A DNA stretch of 13,135 nt from JBGSYJ01 sp041748075 (GTDB lineage: Bacteria; Acidobacteriota; Thermoanaerobaculia; Gp7-AA8): contig JBGTDX010000042.1 in assembly GCA_041748075.1 (NCBI GenBank), positions 1-13,135 on the forward strand. The letters are read 5' to 3'. Shown one piece after another: positions 1 through 8,300 of the stretch. The position numbers and the translations under genes were made by a program. Under the pieces are notes generated by a model. That model saw only the letters and a program-made list of their open reading frames with translations, ran no database searches and had not been told where the DNA came from. Each line of letters begins with the position of its first letter. The stretch's first letter is position 1.

Positions 1-2
1 GG

Positions 3-1934
3 CGTGCCGCGGCGGCCGGCGCTTCGGTGGCCGAAGGTCTCGCCGCAGCGCACGCAAAGGGGATCGTCCATCGCGACCTCAAGCCGGAGAACGTATTCGT
101 CACCATCGACGGACAGATCAAGATTCTCGATTTCGGGCTGGCATCGAACAGGTTCGCGGAAGCTGCCGAGATCAATGAAAACGTCGAGACAGAACGAATA
201 CTCACGAGGCCGGGTCAGATCATGGGGACGATCGCCTACATGTCGCCCGAGCAGCTTCGCGGGGAGAAGGCTGCACCGACGAGCGACATCTTCTCGCTGG
301 GATCGATTCTCTTCGAGGCGGCATCCGGTGCGCGGCTCTTCGCCCGAACGAGTCAGGCCGAAACGGTGGCCTCTATTCTCAAAGAGGAAGTCTCCATGGG
401 AGCGCTCGAGGCTGTAGCACCCCAAGAGTTCGTGTCGATCGTGCGGCGCTGCCTGAGCAAGTCGCCCGACGATCGCTACCAGTCTGCGCGCGATCTCGCC
501 TTCGACCTGCGCGCGATCAGCAGCGCCGGGTCGGTGCCGCGAGCGGAGGAAGTAGACTCCCGCTCGATCGCCGTGCTGCCGTTCGATAACGCGAGTTCCG
601 AACCTGACTCAGAGTACTTCAGCGATGGAATCACGGAGAGCATCATCGGCAAGCTGTCACAGTTGCCGGCACTCCGCGTGGTGGCCCGGAGCACGGTGTT
701 CCGCTACAAGGGATCCAATGTCGACCCTCAGGCGGTGGGCGCCGCGCTGGGAGTGCGCCTCGTGCTCAGCGGGCGGGTTCAGCAGCGGCGCGATCGGTTG
801 ACGATCGGCGCAGAGCTCACTGACGTCGTCGACGGACGGCAGCTATGGGGTGACCGATATCACCGGCTGGCCGACGACGTGTTCGCGATCGAGGAGGAGA
901 TCGCGACGGAAATCTCAGACCGTCTTCGTCTCCGCCTCACCGAGAATGATCGTGGACGCCTCGAACGAAGGCAGACCGCGAACATCGATGCCTATCACGC
1001 GTACCTTCGCGGGCGTTACGAATGGAACAAGCGCACCGAGACCGCGCTCCACAAGAGCGTCTCCAGTTTTCGCGATGCGTTGGAAAAGGATCCCGGATAC
1101 GCGCTCGCGTACACCGGTCTCGCGGATGCCTACAACGTGCTCGGCTTCTACAGTCTGCTTCCACCGGGCGACGCATTCCCGAAAGCGGAAGCGGCCGCGA
1201 TGCGCGCGCTCGAGATCGACGACACGCTCGCCGAGGCGCATGCATCGCTCGGATACACGGTCTTCTACTATCGATGGGATGTTGCGCGTGCCGAGAAGTC
1301 ATTCCTGGAGGCGATCGCGCTGCGCGACGACTACCCGATCGCACATCAGTTCTATGCAAACGAACTGGCGGCCCTCGGGCGATTCGAAGAGTCGCTCGCA
1401 CAGTTCCGCCGCACGGTGGAGCTCGATCCGCTCTCGCTCATTGCGAATGCCGCCACTGGCTGGTGTTTGTACATGAGCCGTGACAACGCCAGCGCGGAAG
1501 AGCAGCTGCGCAGCACGCTCGCGATCGATGACTCATTCGGTCTCGCGCACATCTGGCTCTCGCACGTGCTGCTGCTCGGCGGACGGACGGACGAGGCGTT
1601 TGCGGAAGCGCGGAGCCCTGCCGCGATGCAGGCGTCGTGGATCGAGTCGATGTCGGCGCAAGCGTGCGCCCTCGTGCACGGCGGAAAGGCGGCTGCGGCG
1701 CGCGAGATTCTGGAATCGTTGCTGTTCGATCGCACGCGCCGCTTCGTTCAGCCGTACGAGATCGCGAAGATCCAGCTGGCCCTTGGCGACCGCGATGCCG
1801 CGATTGCGTCTCTCATCGAAGCATTCGAGATCCGATCACACCGTCTCGTGTTCCTCGCAGTCGATCCCTCCTTCGATGCTCTGCGCGGAGATCCGGAGCT
1901 CGAGCGTCTGGTAAAAAGGATCGGTCTGGCGTAA
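3..1934 (+). CDS. Ser/Thr protein kinase with TolB-like domain and TPR repeats (5' end outside the window)
   Basis: This is the C-terminal part of a Hanks-type serine/threonine kinase. The frame is open to the window edge, so the start and the kinase N-lobe (glycine loop, ATP lysine) lie upstream. A GTG at 27 is not a likely start because it falls inside the kinase fold. Counting residues from base 27, the catalytic loop HRDLKPEN is at 15-22, DFG at 35-37, and an APE-like SPE follows; the kinase C-lobe ends near 170. A TolB/FlgO-like domain begins at about 180 (SIAVLPFDN, then YFSDGITE) and runs to about 300. TPR-like helical repeats fill about 315-620 (for example ALEKDPGYALAYTGLADAY). No transmembrane helix separates kinase and TolB modules, although such a segment is common in this architecture, so the visible part looks cytoplasmic. 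The family phosphorylates proteins in signalling; the TPRs probably bind partners. Substrates cannot be read from the sequence. Confidence 0.9.
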   Translation, partial: RAAAAGASVAEGLAAAHAKGIVHRDLKPENVFVTIDGQIKILDFGLASNRFAEAAEINENVETERILTRPGQIMGTIAYMSPEQLRGEKAAPTSDIFSLGSILFEAASGARLFARTSQAETVASILKEEVSMGALEAVAPQEFVSIVRRCLSKSPDDRYQSARDLAFDLRAISSAGSVPRAEEVDSRSIAVLPFDNASSEPDSEYFSDGITESIIGKLSQLPALRVVARSTVFRYKGSNVDPQAVGAALGVRLVLSGRVQQRRDRLTIGAELTDVVDGRQLWGDRYHRLADDVFAIEEEIATEISDRLRLRLTENDRGRLERRQTANIDAYHAYLRGRYEWNKRTETALHKSVSSFRDALEKDPGYALAYTGLADAYNVLGFYSLLPPGDAFPKAEAAAMRALEIDDTLAEAHASLGYTVFYYRWDVARAEKSFLEAIALRDDYPIAHQFYANELAALGRFEESLAQFRRTVELDPLSLIANAATGWCLYMSRDNASAEEQLRSTLAIDDSFGLAHIWLSHVLLLGGRTDEAFAEARSPAAMQASWIESMSAQACALVHGGKAAAAREILESLLFDRTRRFVQPYEIAKIQLALGDRDAAIASLIEAFEIRSHRLVFLAVDPSFDALRGDPELERLVKRIGLA

Positions 1935-2048
1935 GGAGTGATGAAACAAGACAGCAGCGCTACGTCGGCAGGATGTGTCAGATAGAAACTCGAACTGCAG
2001 CCCGGCGAGGTCCGCGCCATTCGTTACAGACCCCTAAGATCAGGCGGC

Positions 2049-2072
2049 CGAGGCCTCAGGGTGCCGGCCTCG
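2049..2072. repeat. Inverted repeat downstream of the first kinase gene
   Basis: CGAGGCC (2049-2055) and GGCCTCG (2066-2072) are perfect 7-bp arms around a 10-nt loop, about 115 bp after the kinase stop. There is no T-run on either side, so it is not a typical intrinsic terminator. It could be a weak hairpin or chance in GC-rich DNA. Confidence 0.3.
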
Positions 2073-2100
2073 CTCGGCAACCCTCGAGCTGCCTGTTTCG

Positions 2101-2106
2101 TATACT
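2101..2106 (+). promoter_or_regulatory. -10-like hexamer before the kinase remnant
   Basis: TATACT lies 7 nt before the ATG at 2114, and no Shine-Dalgarno sequence is present. This spacing would put the transcription start at or next to the ATG, as in leaderless genes. No clear -35 is seen. If real, it is a leftover promoter of the broken kinase gene that follows. Confidence 0.4.
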
Positions 2107-2113
2107 CTCCCAG

Positions 2114-2206
2114 ATGGCAGCGCCAACGCTGGCTCCGGGGACCCTCCTCGCTCGCTACCGCATCGAGTCGTTCCTCGGAGCGGGTGGCATGGGAGAGGTG
2201 TATTGA
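2114..2206 (+). pseudogene. N-terminal remnant of a Ser/Thr kinase (glycine loop only)
   Basis: From ATG 2114 the frame encodes 30 residues, beginning MAAPTLAPGTLLARYRIESF and reaching the kinase glycine-rich loop (GAGGMGEVY), then TGA at 2204-2206. This is the normal first 30 residues of a Hanks-type kinase. The rest of the N-lobe, including the ATP-binding lysine, and the whole C-lobe are absent. Homology stops exactly where an inverted fragment of another kinase catalytic loop begins. The product, if made, could not be a kinase. An assembly chimera between paralogous kinase genes is the main alternative to a true gene remnant. Confidence 0.75.
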
Positions 2207-2267
2207 TGTTCTCCGGTTTGAGATCGCGATGAACGATCCCGGCGCGATGGGCCGCGGCAAGACCGTC
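2205..2267 (-). pseudogene. Inverted fragment of a Ser/Thr kinase catalytic loop
   Basis: On the minus strand these bases encode DGLAAAHRAG followed by IVHRDLKPENI, the alpha-E helix end and catalytic loop of a Hanks-type kinase, about 21 codons. Upstream (2268-2360) and downstream the frame does not continue as kinase. It is similar to, but not identical with, the matching stretch of the kinase at 27-92, so it is not a recent copy of that gene. It abuts the plus-strand kinase N-terminus at 2203-2205, so two parts of a kinase point at each other. It is a relic or a misjoin, not a working gene. Confidence 0.75.
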
Positions 2268-2288
2268 CGTAGAAGGCTTCGTCGTCGT

Positions 2289-2303
2289 GGCAGGGCCCCT
2301 GCC
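2289..2303. repeat. Perfect short palindrome in the gene-free stretch
   Basis: GGCAGGG and CCCTGCC are 7-bp arms around a single C. It lies 57 bp beyond the stop of the minus-strand metallopeptidase gene and in the roughly 95 bp (2268-2360) that shows no kinase similarity. It might help end transcription between the two convergent genes, or be the core of a dispersed intergenic repeat. A 1-nt loop is too short for a simple hairpin, so inner pairs would have to open. There is no T-run. Confidence 0.35.
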
Positions 2304-2360
2304 TCTTCCGCGTCGTGACAAGGTACGGCAGTGGGGCATTCGTCCCGCGGAGCGCGAGAT

Positions 2361-4167
2361 TCATCTGCGGGCTGGGCGGCGGCGGGGAGAAGCCGTGCCG
2401 CTGAACCAGGTCCGGACCTCCGCCCGATAGCCCGTCGCATCGCGGAAGCGACGCTCGAACTCGGTACGGATTGCTTCGATCTGCGTGATCTCCCCTTCAG
2501 TGGCGCTCTCGCGCGAGAGGAGGACGAAGACGACACGGAACTCCCTCTGCGTATCAGGGAAGGCGGGCTGGCGCGGGCCCATGGCCCCGACGACCTGTTC
2601 GATCATCACGTTGCGGCGCTCGGCCCGGTACGTGCTGTTCGCCGGCGGAAAATATGCAGGCCCGAGAGCAGGATCCGAGTTCGCCAGATAGAACCACGGG
2701 GTCACTTCGTTCTTCGAGGCAAGGCCCATCAGATAAAGGTCGGTCCACGAGTACCCCCAACTGGCGCGCGTCGGCCAGCTGCTGAACGAACCGTCTCCAT
2801 GGTCGTCGAACGTACCTCCGCCCATCACCGACGAAACATAGGAACGCTCGATGGGAAACGCCGCGAGCGTATGAACGTACTGCGCGGGATGGCCTCCCAG
2901 CGGATTGAGCACACGGGTTCGTGACCCGTTTTCGAGAATGGAAATGTCGTGCAGCCAGCGATGCCCGAACTCGTGCATCAGATTGTGCGACGCCAGTCGG
3001 GCATCACGATTCAGCCCGTTCGCGAGAAAGTTCATGTGCATGAGCGCGGGAGAGCGCGGAAGATCGCTCCTGACGAAGGGCTTCGATTCGATGATGTTGT
3101 CGACGCCGGGATTGCCGCCGGTGCTGTAGGCACTGGCGTAGAGAAGGATGTCTGTGCGGAAATTCTGGTAGATCGCAACGGCGTCGACGGAGGAGTCGTC
3201 GAGATGAAATGCGTCGCGCAGGTGCCGCCAGATCTGGTGAACATTGACGACCGGAATCGTGAACGCTTCGATCACAGGCCCGCTCACGACCTCGTCGTTG
3301 CCGAGGCGCGCTGCGCCGAGAGCGATCGGCCGGGCGGCTTCGTCGACCTCTGCATCGAGGATTGCTTCATCGGCTACGACATTGCCGCGTTTCGTCTCGA
3401 TGCGAATCGTTCTGAAGCCCGGTCCGATCGCAAGATGCTCGTCGAGCACATCGAGCTCGATGACGTTACCGTCGATGCGCGCTGCGGGATTGCTGTAGGG
3501 CACGATTCCCCATCCGGGGATGGTGTAGCGCTCCCGCCCATCGCCGTACAGGCGGACCATCAGCGGCGGGTCGGTCACCGCCGCCGACCAGGCGACCCAC
3601 TCATCCCCCGCAAGACCCGCGGTCGAAACGGGGCCCGCGGTCTCGATGCGGAATCGGATCAGATTGCTGCTCCCGATCCGGCTCACCCTGGCCGAAACGA
3701 TATCCAGCATCGGATCGAATGCATCGCCGGCCGGATCGGAAGCCTCTCCGAGAACAGCTTCGGATCCGGAGAACGTGCCATCCTTGATTGCGAGCGCCGC
3801 CGCGTATGGCGGCACCTCCACGTCGTAGGAGAACGACACGTCTCCAGACGCGGTGATCGTCGCCTGGATCACGTAAATCCAGCGGCCGTTGCGCCTCCAC
3901 GTGACCCGGACGAAGTCGCCCGTCGATTTCACGAACACCCCGGGCGATGTCGAACGGATGATCGAAGGGAGTGTTCGCGTCGTCCGCCTCCATGACGACC
4001 GTACCATCGATGACCACCGGAGGCGATGCGGTCTCTGCGGCCACATGCCTCGATTGATCGGGACGGCGGGCATCGATGGCCCGCAGCCGTTCGTCGAGCG
4101 ATGCATCGCTTCCGCAGACGAAGTGCGAGCCATCGAGGAGTAGCAGCGCCAGGAGAAGAGAAGTCAT
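2361..4167 (-). CDS. Secreted HEFGH zinc metallopeptidase-like protein, apparently frameshifted
   Basis: The probable start is ATG 4165-4167, giving MTSLLLALLLL and so a signal-peptide-like N-terminus; no in-frame start is seen further upstream. That frame reads sensibly to about 3945 (ending NTPFDHPFDIA). The downstream sequence (PGVFVKSTGDFVRV...) then continues one base over, to the stop at 2361-2363. A one-base excess, or a two-base loss, in CCCCGGGC at 3938-3945 explains this; corrected length is about 601 aa. An N-terminal beta-rich region (about residues 80-300, with DPAGDAFDPMLDI) precedes the HEFGHRW zinc motif (codons at 2961-2975). A SVMGGG stretch and TDLYLMGLAS follow, a pattern I associate with uncharacterised secreted HExGHRW metallopeptidases. 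His and Glu of HEFGH would bind zinc and activate water; the third ligand is not identified. The signal peptide suggests export. A frameshift from sequencing error and a true inactivating mutation are both possible. Confidence 0.7.
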
Positions 4168-4289
4168 GAGCGCGCGGTGACGATCCCGACGGCGCTTCTG
4201 TACTACACCCCGACGGCAACGTTCACGCCGACATTCTACGCCCGCAGGCCGGCGACGTCTTCAGCTCCGCGTCCGGGTCAATTCACATA

Positions 4290-4865
4290 CTATCTCCGAG
4301 GATACTGAACGAATTGCCCATTGGCGTACAGGATGTCGCATTCGTACCGGTGCGTTTCTCGGGGAAACGACGGGATCTCTCCGTCCGTTTCGAAAATGCC
4401 GTCCTTCCCGCCGCTCGAGAGCAGATAGCCGTCGCAGGGAGCCGACGGGTCGATGCCGGAGCTCGATCGGCATTCGTAACGGATGGGCGCTCCCCAGCCG
4501 TCGCTCTCCGGCAGTTCCTTGATGTAGGTGGGAGTGAGGAGCGGACCGAGCTCCGCGAAAGCGGCGACACGAGGATACTCATCGTGATCGACCTCATACG
4601 CTTCGATCGCAGTCGCGACCGATCGGATGTCAGCCATCGTGCGGAGCTGCTTTGATCTCTGCATAGCCTGGAGCAGAGGAGGTACCGCAACGGCAGCAAT
4701 GATTGCGATCCCAATCAGCAACAGGATTCCGGCAACGACCAGCAAGAGTTTCAACGTCGAGGACGACGAAGTCCTCCCGGGTCTGCCGCCCGGCGGCTTT
4801 CCACATGCCGGACAGGAAGTTGCTCCTCTGCCGGCGTCTGCACCACAGTGAGCGCATCTGCTCAT
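4290..4865 (-). CDS. Zinc-ribbon membrane protein with GspG/pseudopilin-like domain
   Basis: A 191-aa protein. Residues 4-21 form a zinc ribbon (C4xxC7, C18xxC21), followed by a Gly/Ser/Pro linker and one hydrophobic helix at about 36-60. After the helix comes a sequence resembling the GspG/type IV pilin N-terminal helix (RTMADIRSVATAIEAYEVDHDEYP-like, about 75-98), then DGWGAPIRYE and SSGGKDGIF, matching the C-terminal GspG signature. It lacks a prepilin-peptidase site and the pilin Glu5 because the zinc ribbon replaces that end, so it is probably a membrane-anchored, non-secreted relative and not a real pseudopilin. The start is supported by GGAGGA (4871-4876) 5 nt upstream and a promoter at 4900-4927. 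It stands 122 bp upstream of the metallopeptidase gene on the same strand; a shared transcript is possible but unproven. The function is unknown. Confidence 0.85.
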   Translation of the reverse strand: MSRCAHCGADAGRGATSCPACGKPPGGRPGRTSSSSTLKLLLVVAGILLLIGIAIIAAVAVPPLLQAMQRSKQLRTMADIRSVATAIEAYEVDHDEYPRVAAFAELGPLLTPTYIKELPESDGWGAPIRYECRSSSGIDPSAPCDGYLLSSGGKDGIFETDGEIPSFPRETHRYECDILYANGQFVQYPRR

Positions 4866-4899
4866 GGAGATCCTCCGCAGAAGGGGTTGTGAGCCTTTT

Positions 4900-4927
4900 A
4901 TTGTAGCTTTGGTCGATCCGTCAGCAA
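4900..4927 (-). promoter_or_regulatory. Sigma70-like promoter of the zinc-ribbon/GspG-like gene
   Basis: Read on the minus strand, TTGCTG (-35, 4922-4927) is separated by 16 bp from TACAAT (-10, 4900-4905). The predicted start near 4893 leaves a leader of about 27 nt holding the GGAGGA ribosome-binding site at 4871-4876. Confidence 0.55.
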
Positions 4928-5039
4928 CGGGAGGAGGGATTTTCAGTGCCTGAGCTTTGCTGAGCCAGGGTGCAGGGAGGGCCTTTTCATCCCCATGCGA
5001 AACTCGCCGGTTGAATCACTCTCCTCCCCCGATTGGCTC

Positions 5040-5045
5040 TATAAT
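5040..5045 (+). promoter_or_regulatory. -10 element of the DUF4242 gene
   Basis: A consensus TATAAT lies 22 nt before the ATG at 5068. A TTGAAT at 5011-5016 is 23 bp upstream, too far for a standard -35, so the -35 is unclear. The predicted transcript would have a leader of about 16 nt that includes AAAGGAGA (5055-5062), 5 nt before the start codon. Confidence 0.5.
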
Positions 5046-5067
5046 GCCCGCTCCAAAGGAGACCACC

Positions 5068-5340
5068 ATGCCGAAGTTCGTCATCGAACGTGAGATACCG
5101 GGAGCGGGCCAACTGACCGAAGAACAGCTGGGCGATGTCTCGCGCCGCTCGCTCGAGGCTCTGGGCGAGCTCGGTCCGAAAATCCAGTGGCTGCACAGCT
5201 TCGTCACGGATGACAAGGTCTACTGCGTTTATCTGGCTCCCGACGAGGAGACGATCAAAAAGCATGCATCGATGATCGGGCTCCCGGCGAACCGCGTCGT
5301 CGCTGTCCGGCGGTTGCTCGACCCTGCGAACTACGCCTGA
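5068..5340 (+). CDS. DUF4242 domain protein (SCO4226-like small metal-binding family)
   Basis: A 90-aa protein starting MPKFVIEREIPGAG, with KIQWLHSFVTDDKVYCVYLA in the middle and PANRVVAVRRLLDP near the end. This order is characteristic of DUF4242. The family is a ferredoxin-like fold; its member SCO4226 of Streptomyces coelicolor has been described as nickel-binding. Whether this protein binds a metal is not shown. The start is chosen because AAAGGAGA sits 5 nt upstream and TATAAT further up, and because family similarity begins at this Met; the frame is open upstream to 4957 but without family similarity. Its last 10 bases overlap the end of the convergent kinase/NB-ARC gene (5331-5340). 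It is probably transcribed alone. Confidence 0.9.
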   Translation: MPKFVIEREIPGAGQLTEEQLGDVSRRSLEALGELGPKIQWLHSFVTDDKVYCVYLAPDEETIKKHASMIGLPANRVVAVRRLLDPANYA

Positions 5341-8300
5341 CCCAGCGCTGAGTCGGCGTAGCGGACTGCCTTGGACAGGCTCAGCAAAGAGCCGCGTCGA
5401 TGCGCGCGCTCCGCGACATCGGGCGGCAGGTTTCTGCGCGCGTTTTCGACGCACTCCATGAGCACGGCCTGATCGGTGATCGGCCCCGGCGCTCCAAGCT
5501 TGCTTCGTAGAGCCGCCGCAGCGGAGGCGAGCGTCAGGACTTGCTCGTGAGATGCGTCGTCTGCAACGAGAGCAAGAATTGATTCGAGCATTCGCGCAAT
5601 CCCGCGACGATGGCCGACCTGCCGGAAGAGCATGAGCGCTTCGCGGTACAGAGTTGCGGCCTTCTGACGATTTCCCTCTCCACGTGCGATCGTCCCCTGG
5701 TCGGCGAGTGTGCTCGCGGTGCCCCACGGATCACGAAGGGCTCGGAAGGAATCGAGGGCGCGCTCGTAATAGCTCGCTGCCTCTTCCCACTCCTTCTTGT
5801 CTGCCGCCACACCTCCATGATGATTCAGTGACCATGCGGAGCTGATCCGGTCGCCTAGCTTCTCGAAGATGGCTTCTGCTTCCTCGTAGAGCCGGCTGGC
5901 TTCGTCATAGTGCTTCTGCTTGCGCCGCACGAATGCAAGGTTCGAAAGCGAACGCGCATAGCCGCCTTCATCTCCCGCCGCCTGCCATTCCTCGAGACTC
6001 GATGCCAGATGTTGTGCGGCCGGCTCGAAATCCCGAAGATCGGTGTAAGCGATTCCGATCGAGTTGTGAGCGACCGCCATCCCGCGCCTGTCACCGCACT
6101 TCCTGTGAAGCTCCAGGCTTTCCAGGTTACGGCGGATCGCCTCGTTCGAATCCGACTGTGCGTATGCAAACACGCCGAGCGCGAAAAGAGCGCGTGCACG
6201 AAGGTCATCGACGACATCGGCATCGGGCAAATCCAGAAAAGCGCTCAGGCGCGTGCGACCCTCGAGCAAATGCTCGTTCCGTTCCCAGAAATGAAAAAGG
6301 CCGAGCGACAACCGCAGGCCCCATTCCGCCTTGCGCGCGGCGAGCAACCAGTCGAGAGCCACGCGGAAATTCTCATGCTCTCGCGTGAACAGGTCGAGCC
6401 AGGCGGCGCTTTCTCCTGCGGCGAGGATGGCGGCTCCCTCCTCCGCCAGAATCAGAAAGTAAGCGGCGTGCGCATCGTAGGTGCTCTCCCGATCACTGCT
6501 TTCTGCGAGGCGTTCCACGGCGTATTCGCGAATCGTCTCGAGCATCGAGAATCGCGCCTCTTCGAGGTCCTCTGCGGTTTTCTGCAGAAGGCTCTTGTCG
6601 ACGAGCGAAGCGACCGCGTCGACCACGTCGAGGTCGAGCTTTCCGAACGGGTCGTAAACTGCCTCGACTCCTTCAAGAGAGAACGAACCGGCGAAGGTTG
6701 CGAGGCGTCTGAGCATCGTCTGCTCATCGGGGTTGAGAAGACCATAGCTCCAGTCGATCGCTCGGCGCATCGTCATCTGGCGATCGGGAAGATCGCGGGC
6801 TCCCGACTTGAGAAACTGCAGGCGTTGCCCGAGTCTCGCCACCAGCGCCTGCGGAGGAAGGGTTCTCACCCGGGCAGCCGCGAGCTCGAGCGCCAGGGGG
6901 AGCCCGTCGAGCCGGCGACAGATCTCCAGCACAGCGTCCTCGTTCTCCTCGGTCAACCGGAACTCCGGGTTGGCGGCGCGCGCCCGATCGACGAAAAGAG
7001 CCACTGCAGGGGAGGCCGCGAGCTCCTCGGACGACGGATCATCCTCCGGACGGGGAAGCCGCAGGGGAACGACGGGCACGTCGTACTCGCCGTACAGATG
7101 GAGGACTTCACGGCTTGTGATCAGAAACGAAACATGTGGTGACGCTTCCAGCAGCTCGCTGAGGTCAACCGCGGCGGTGATGACCTGCTCGAAGTTGTCG
7201 AGGATCACGAGTGTGGGCGCGGCGGTGGCATTCAACTCTGCAGCGACGGCTTCGAGGGGGCTCTCGCCCGCTCCCGGAGGCGGCGCTTTGAGCGCTTCGG
7301 CGATCATCGGAACGACCCGCGAAGGATCGCGAAGCGGTCCGAGCGGTATGAAGAAAATCTGGCCCTCGTAATGCCCCAGCAGAAGTTCCGCCACGGCAAT
7401 TGCGAGTCTCGTTTTACCGCCGCCGCCGGGCCCGGTGAGCGTGACTAGTCTCACGGCTCGGTTCAGCATCAGGGTGTGGATGCCTTCCAGCTCCACTTCG
7501 CGTCCGATCAGCGGAGTCCTCGGAGAAGGAAGAGGCCGTCGTGGTCGGGTGGATGGCAGTCGTTCCGAAAGGCTTGGGGTAGGGGTTGGGGTAGCGTTCA
7601 TCAGAGCGAGCAGATCTGCATGCAGGTCTCTCGTCGAGGCGAAACGATGCTGCGGGTTCTTGTGAAGACATCGAGTGACGATTTCGGCGAATCGCGGCGG
7701 TAGGTCCGGGCGGGCAGGGAGCGGTGAAGGGTTGTCACGGAGGGTGGCCGCCATCGTTTCCGCCAGGGAGTCGCGCCTGAAAGCGGGGACACCGCAAGAC
7801 AGCTCGTAGAGAATCGCGCCGAAGGAGAAGAGATCTGCACGCATGTCGAGCTCGGTGCCGGCGAATGCTTCAGGTGCGGCGTATCCGGGAGTGCCGAGGA
7901 ACATGCCGGCCGCCGTCAGACGGCGGGCGGTAGGATCGACGGAAGCCACATCGCTGCTCTTCTCGCAGATCCTCGCAAGCCCGAAATCGAGAATCTTCAC
8001 AGTGCCCTGCCGCGTGACGAAGACGTTGTCCGGCTTGAGATCGCGGTGGACGATGAACCGTTCATGAGCTGCCGCAAGAGCATCGGCAATCTGCGTAGCG
8101 ATTCCCAGCACCTGCTCTGAAGTCAGCGGCTGGGCAAGCATCTGCCGCAGAGACCGACCTTCGAGCAGCTCCATCACGATGTATGGCCGGCCGTTGTCTT
8201 CCCCGATGTCGTAGATCGTGACGATGTTCGGATGGTTCAGTGCCGATGCTGCGCGCGCTTCCTGTGCAAACCGCACGCGTCCCGGTCCCGTCGCATCGAG

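Noticed and set aside
2949..3995. 348-codon plus-strand open frame opposite the metallopeptidase
   Set aside because: It is antisense to a gene with a clear zinc motif, shows no recognisable domain, and is rich in Arg/Asp/His, as expected for a GC-rich shadow frame.
4957..5067. N-terminal extension of the DUF4242 protein
   Set aside because: The TATAAT and Shine-Dalgarno lie inside this stretch and family similarity starts at 5068, so it is promoter and leader, not coding.
5910..7142. 410-codon plus-strand open frame opposite the kinase/NB-ARC gene
   Set aside because: The opposite strand encodes well-conserved ATPase and TPR motifs. The plus-strand product has no domain and no ribosome-binding site.
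7571..7594. G-quadruplex as a regulatory element
   Set aside because: Only three GGGG runs plus one GG are present, and the tract is explained by alternating Pro/Thr codons in a linker. It is kept as a low-confidence feature only.
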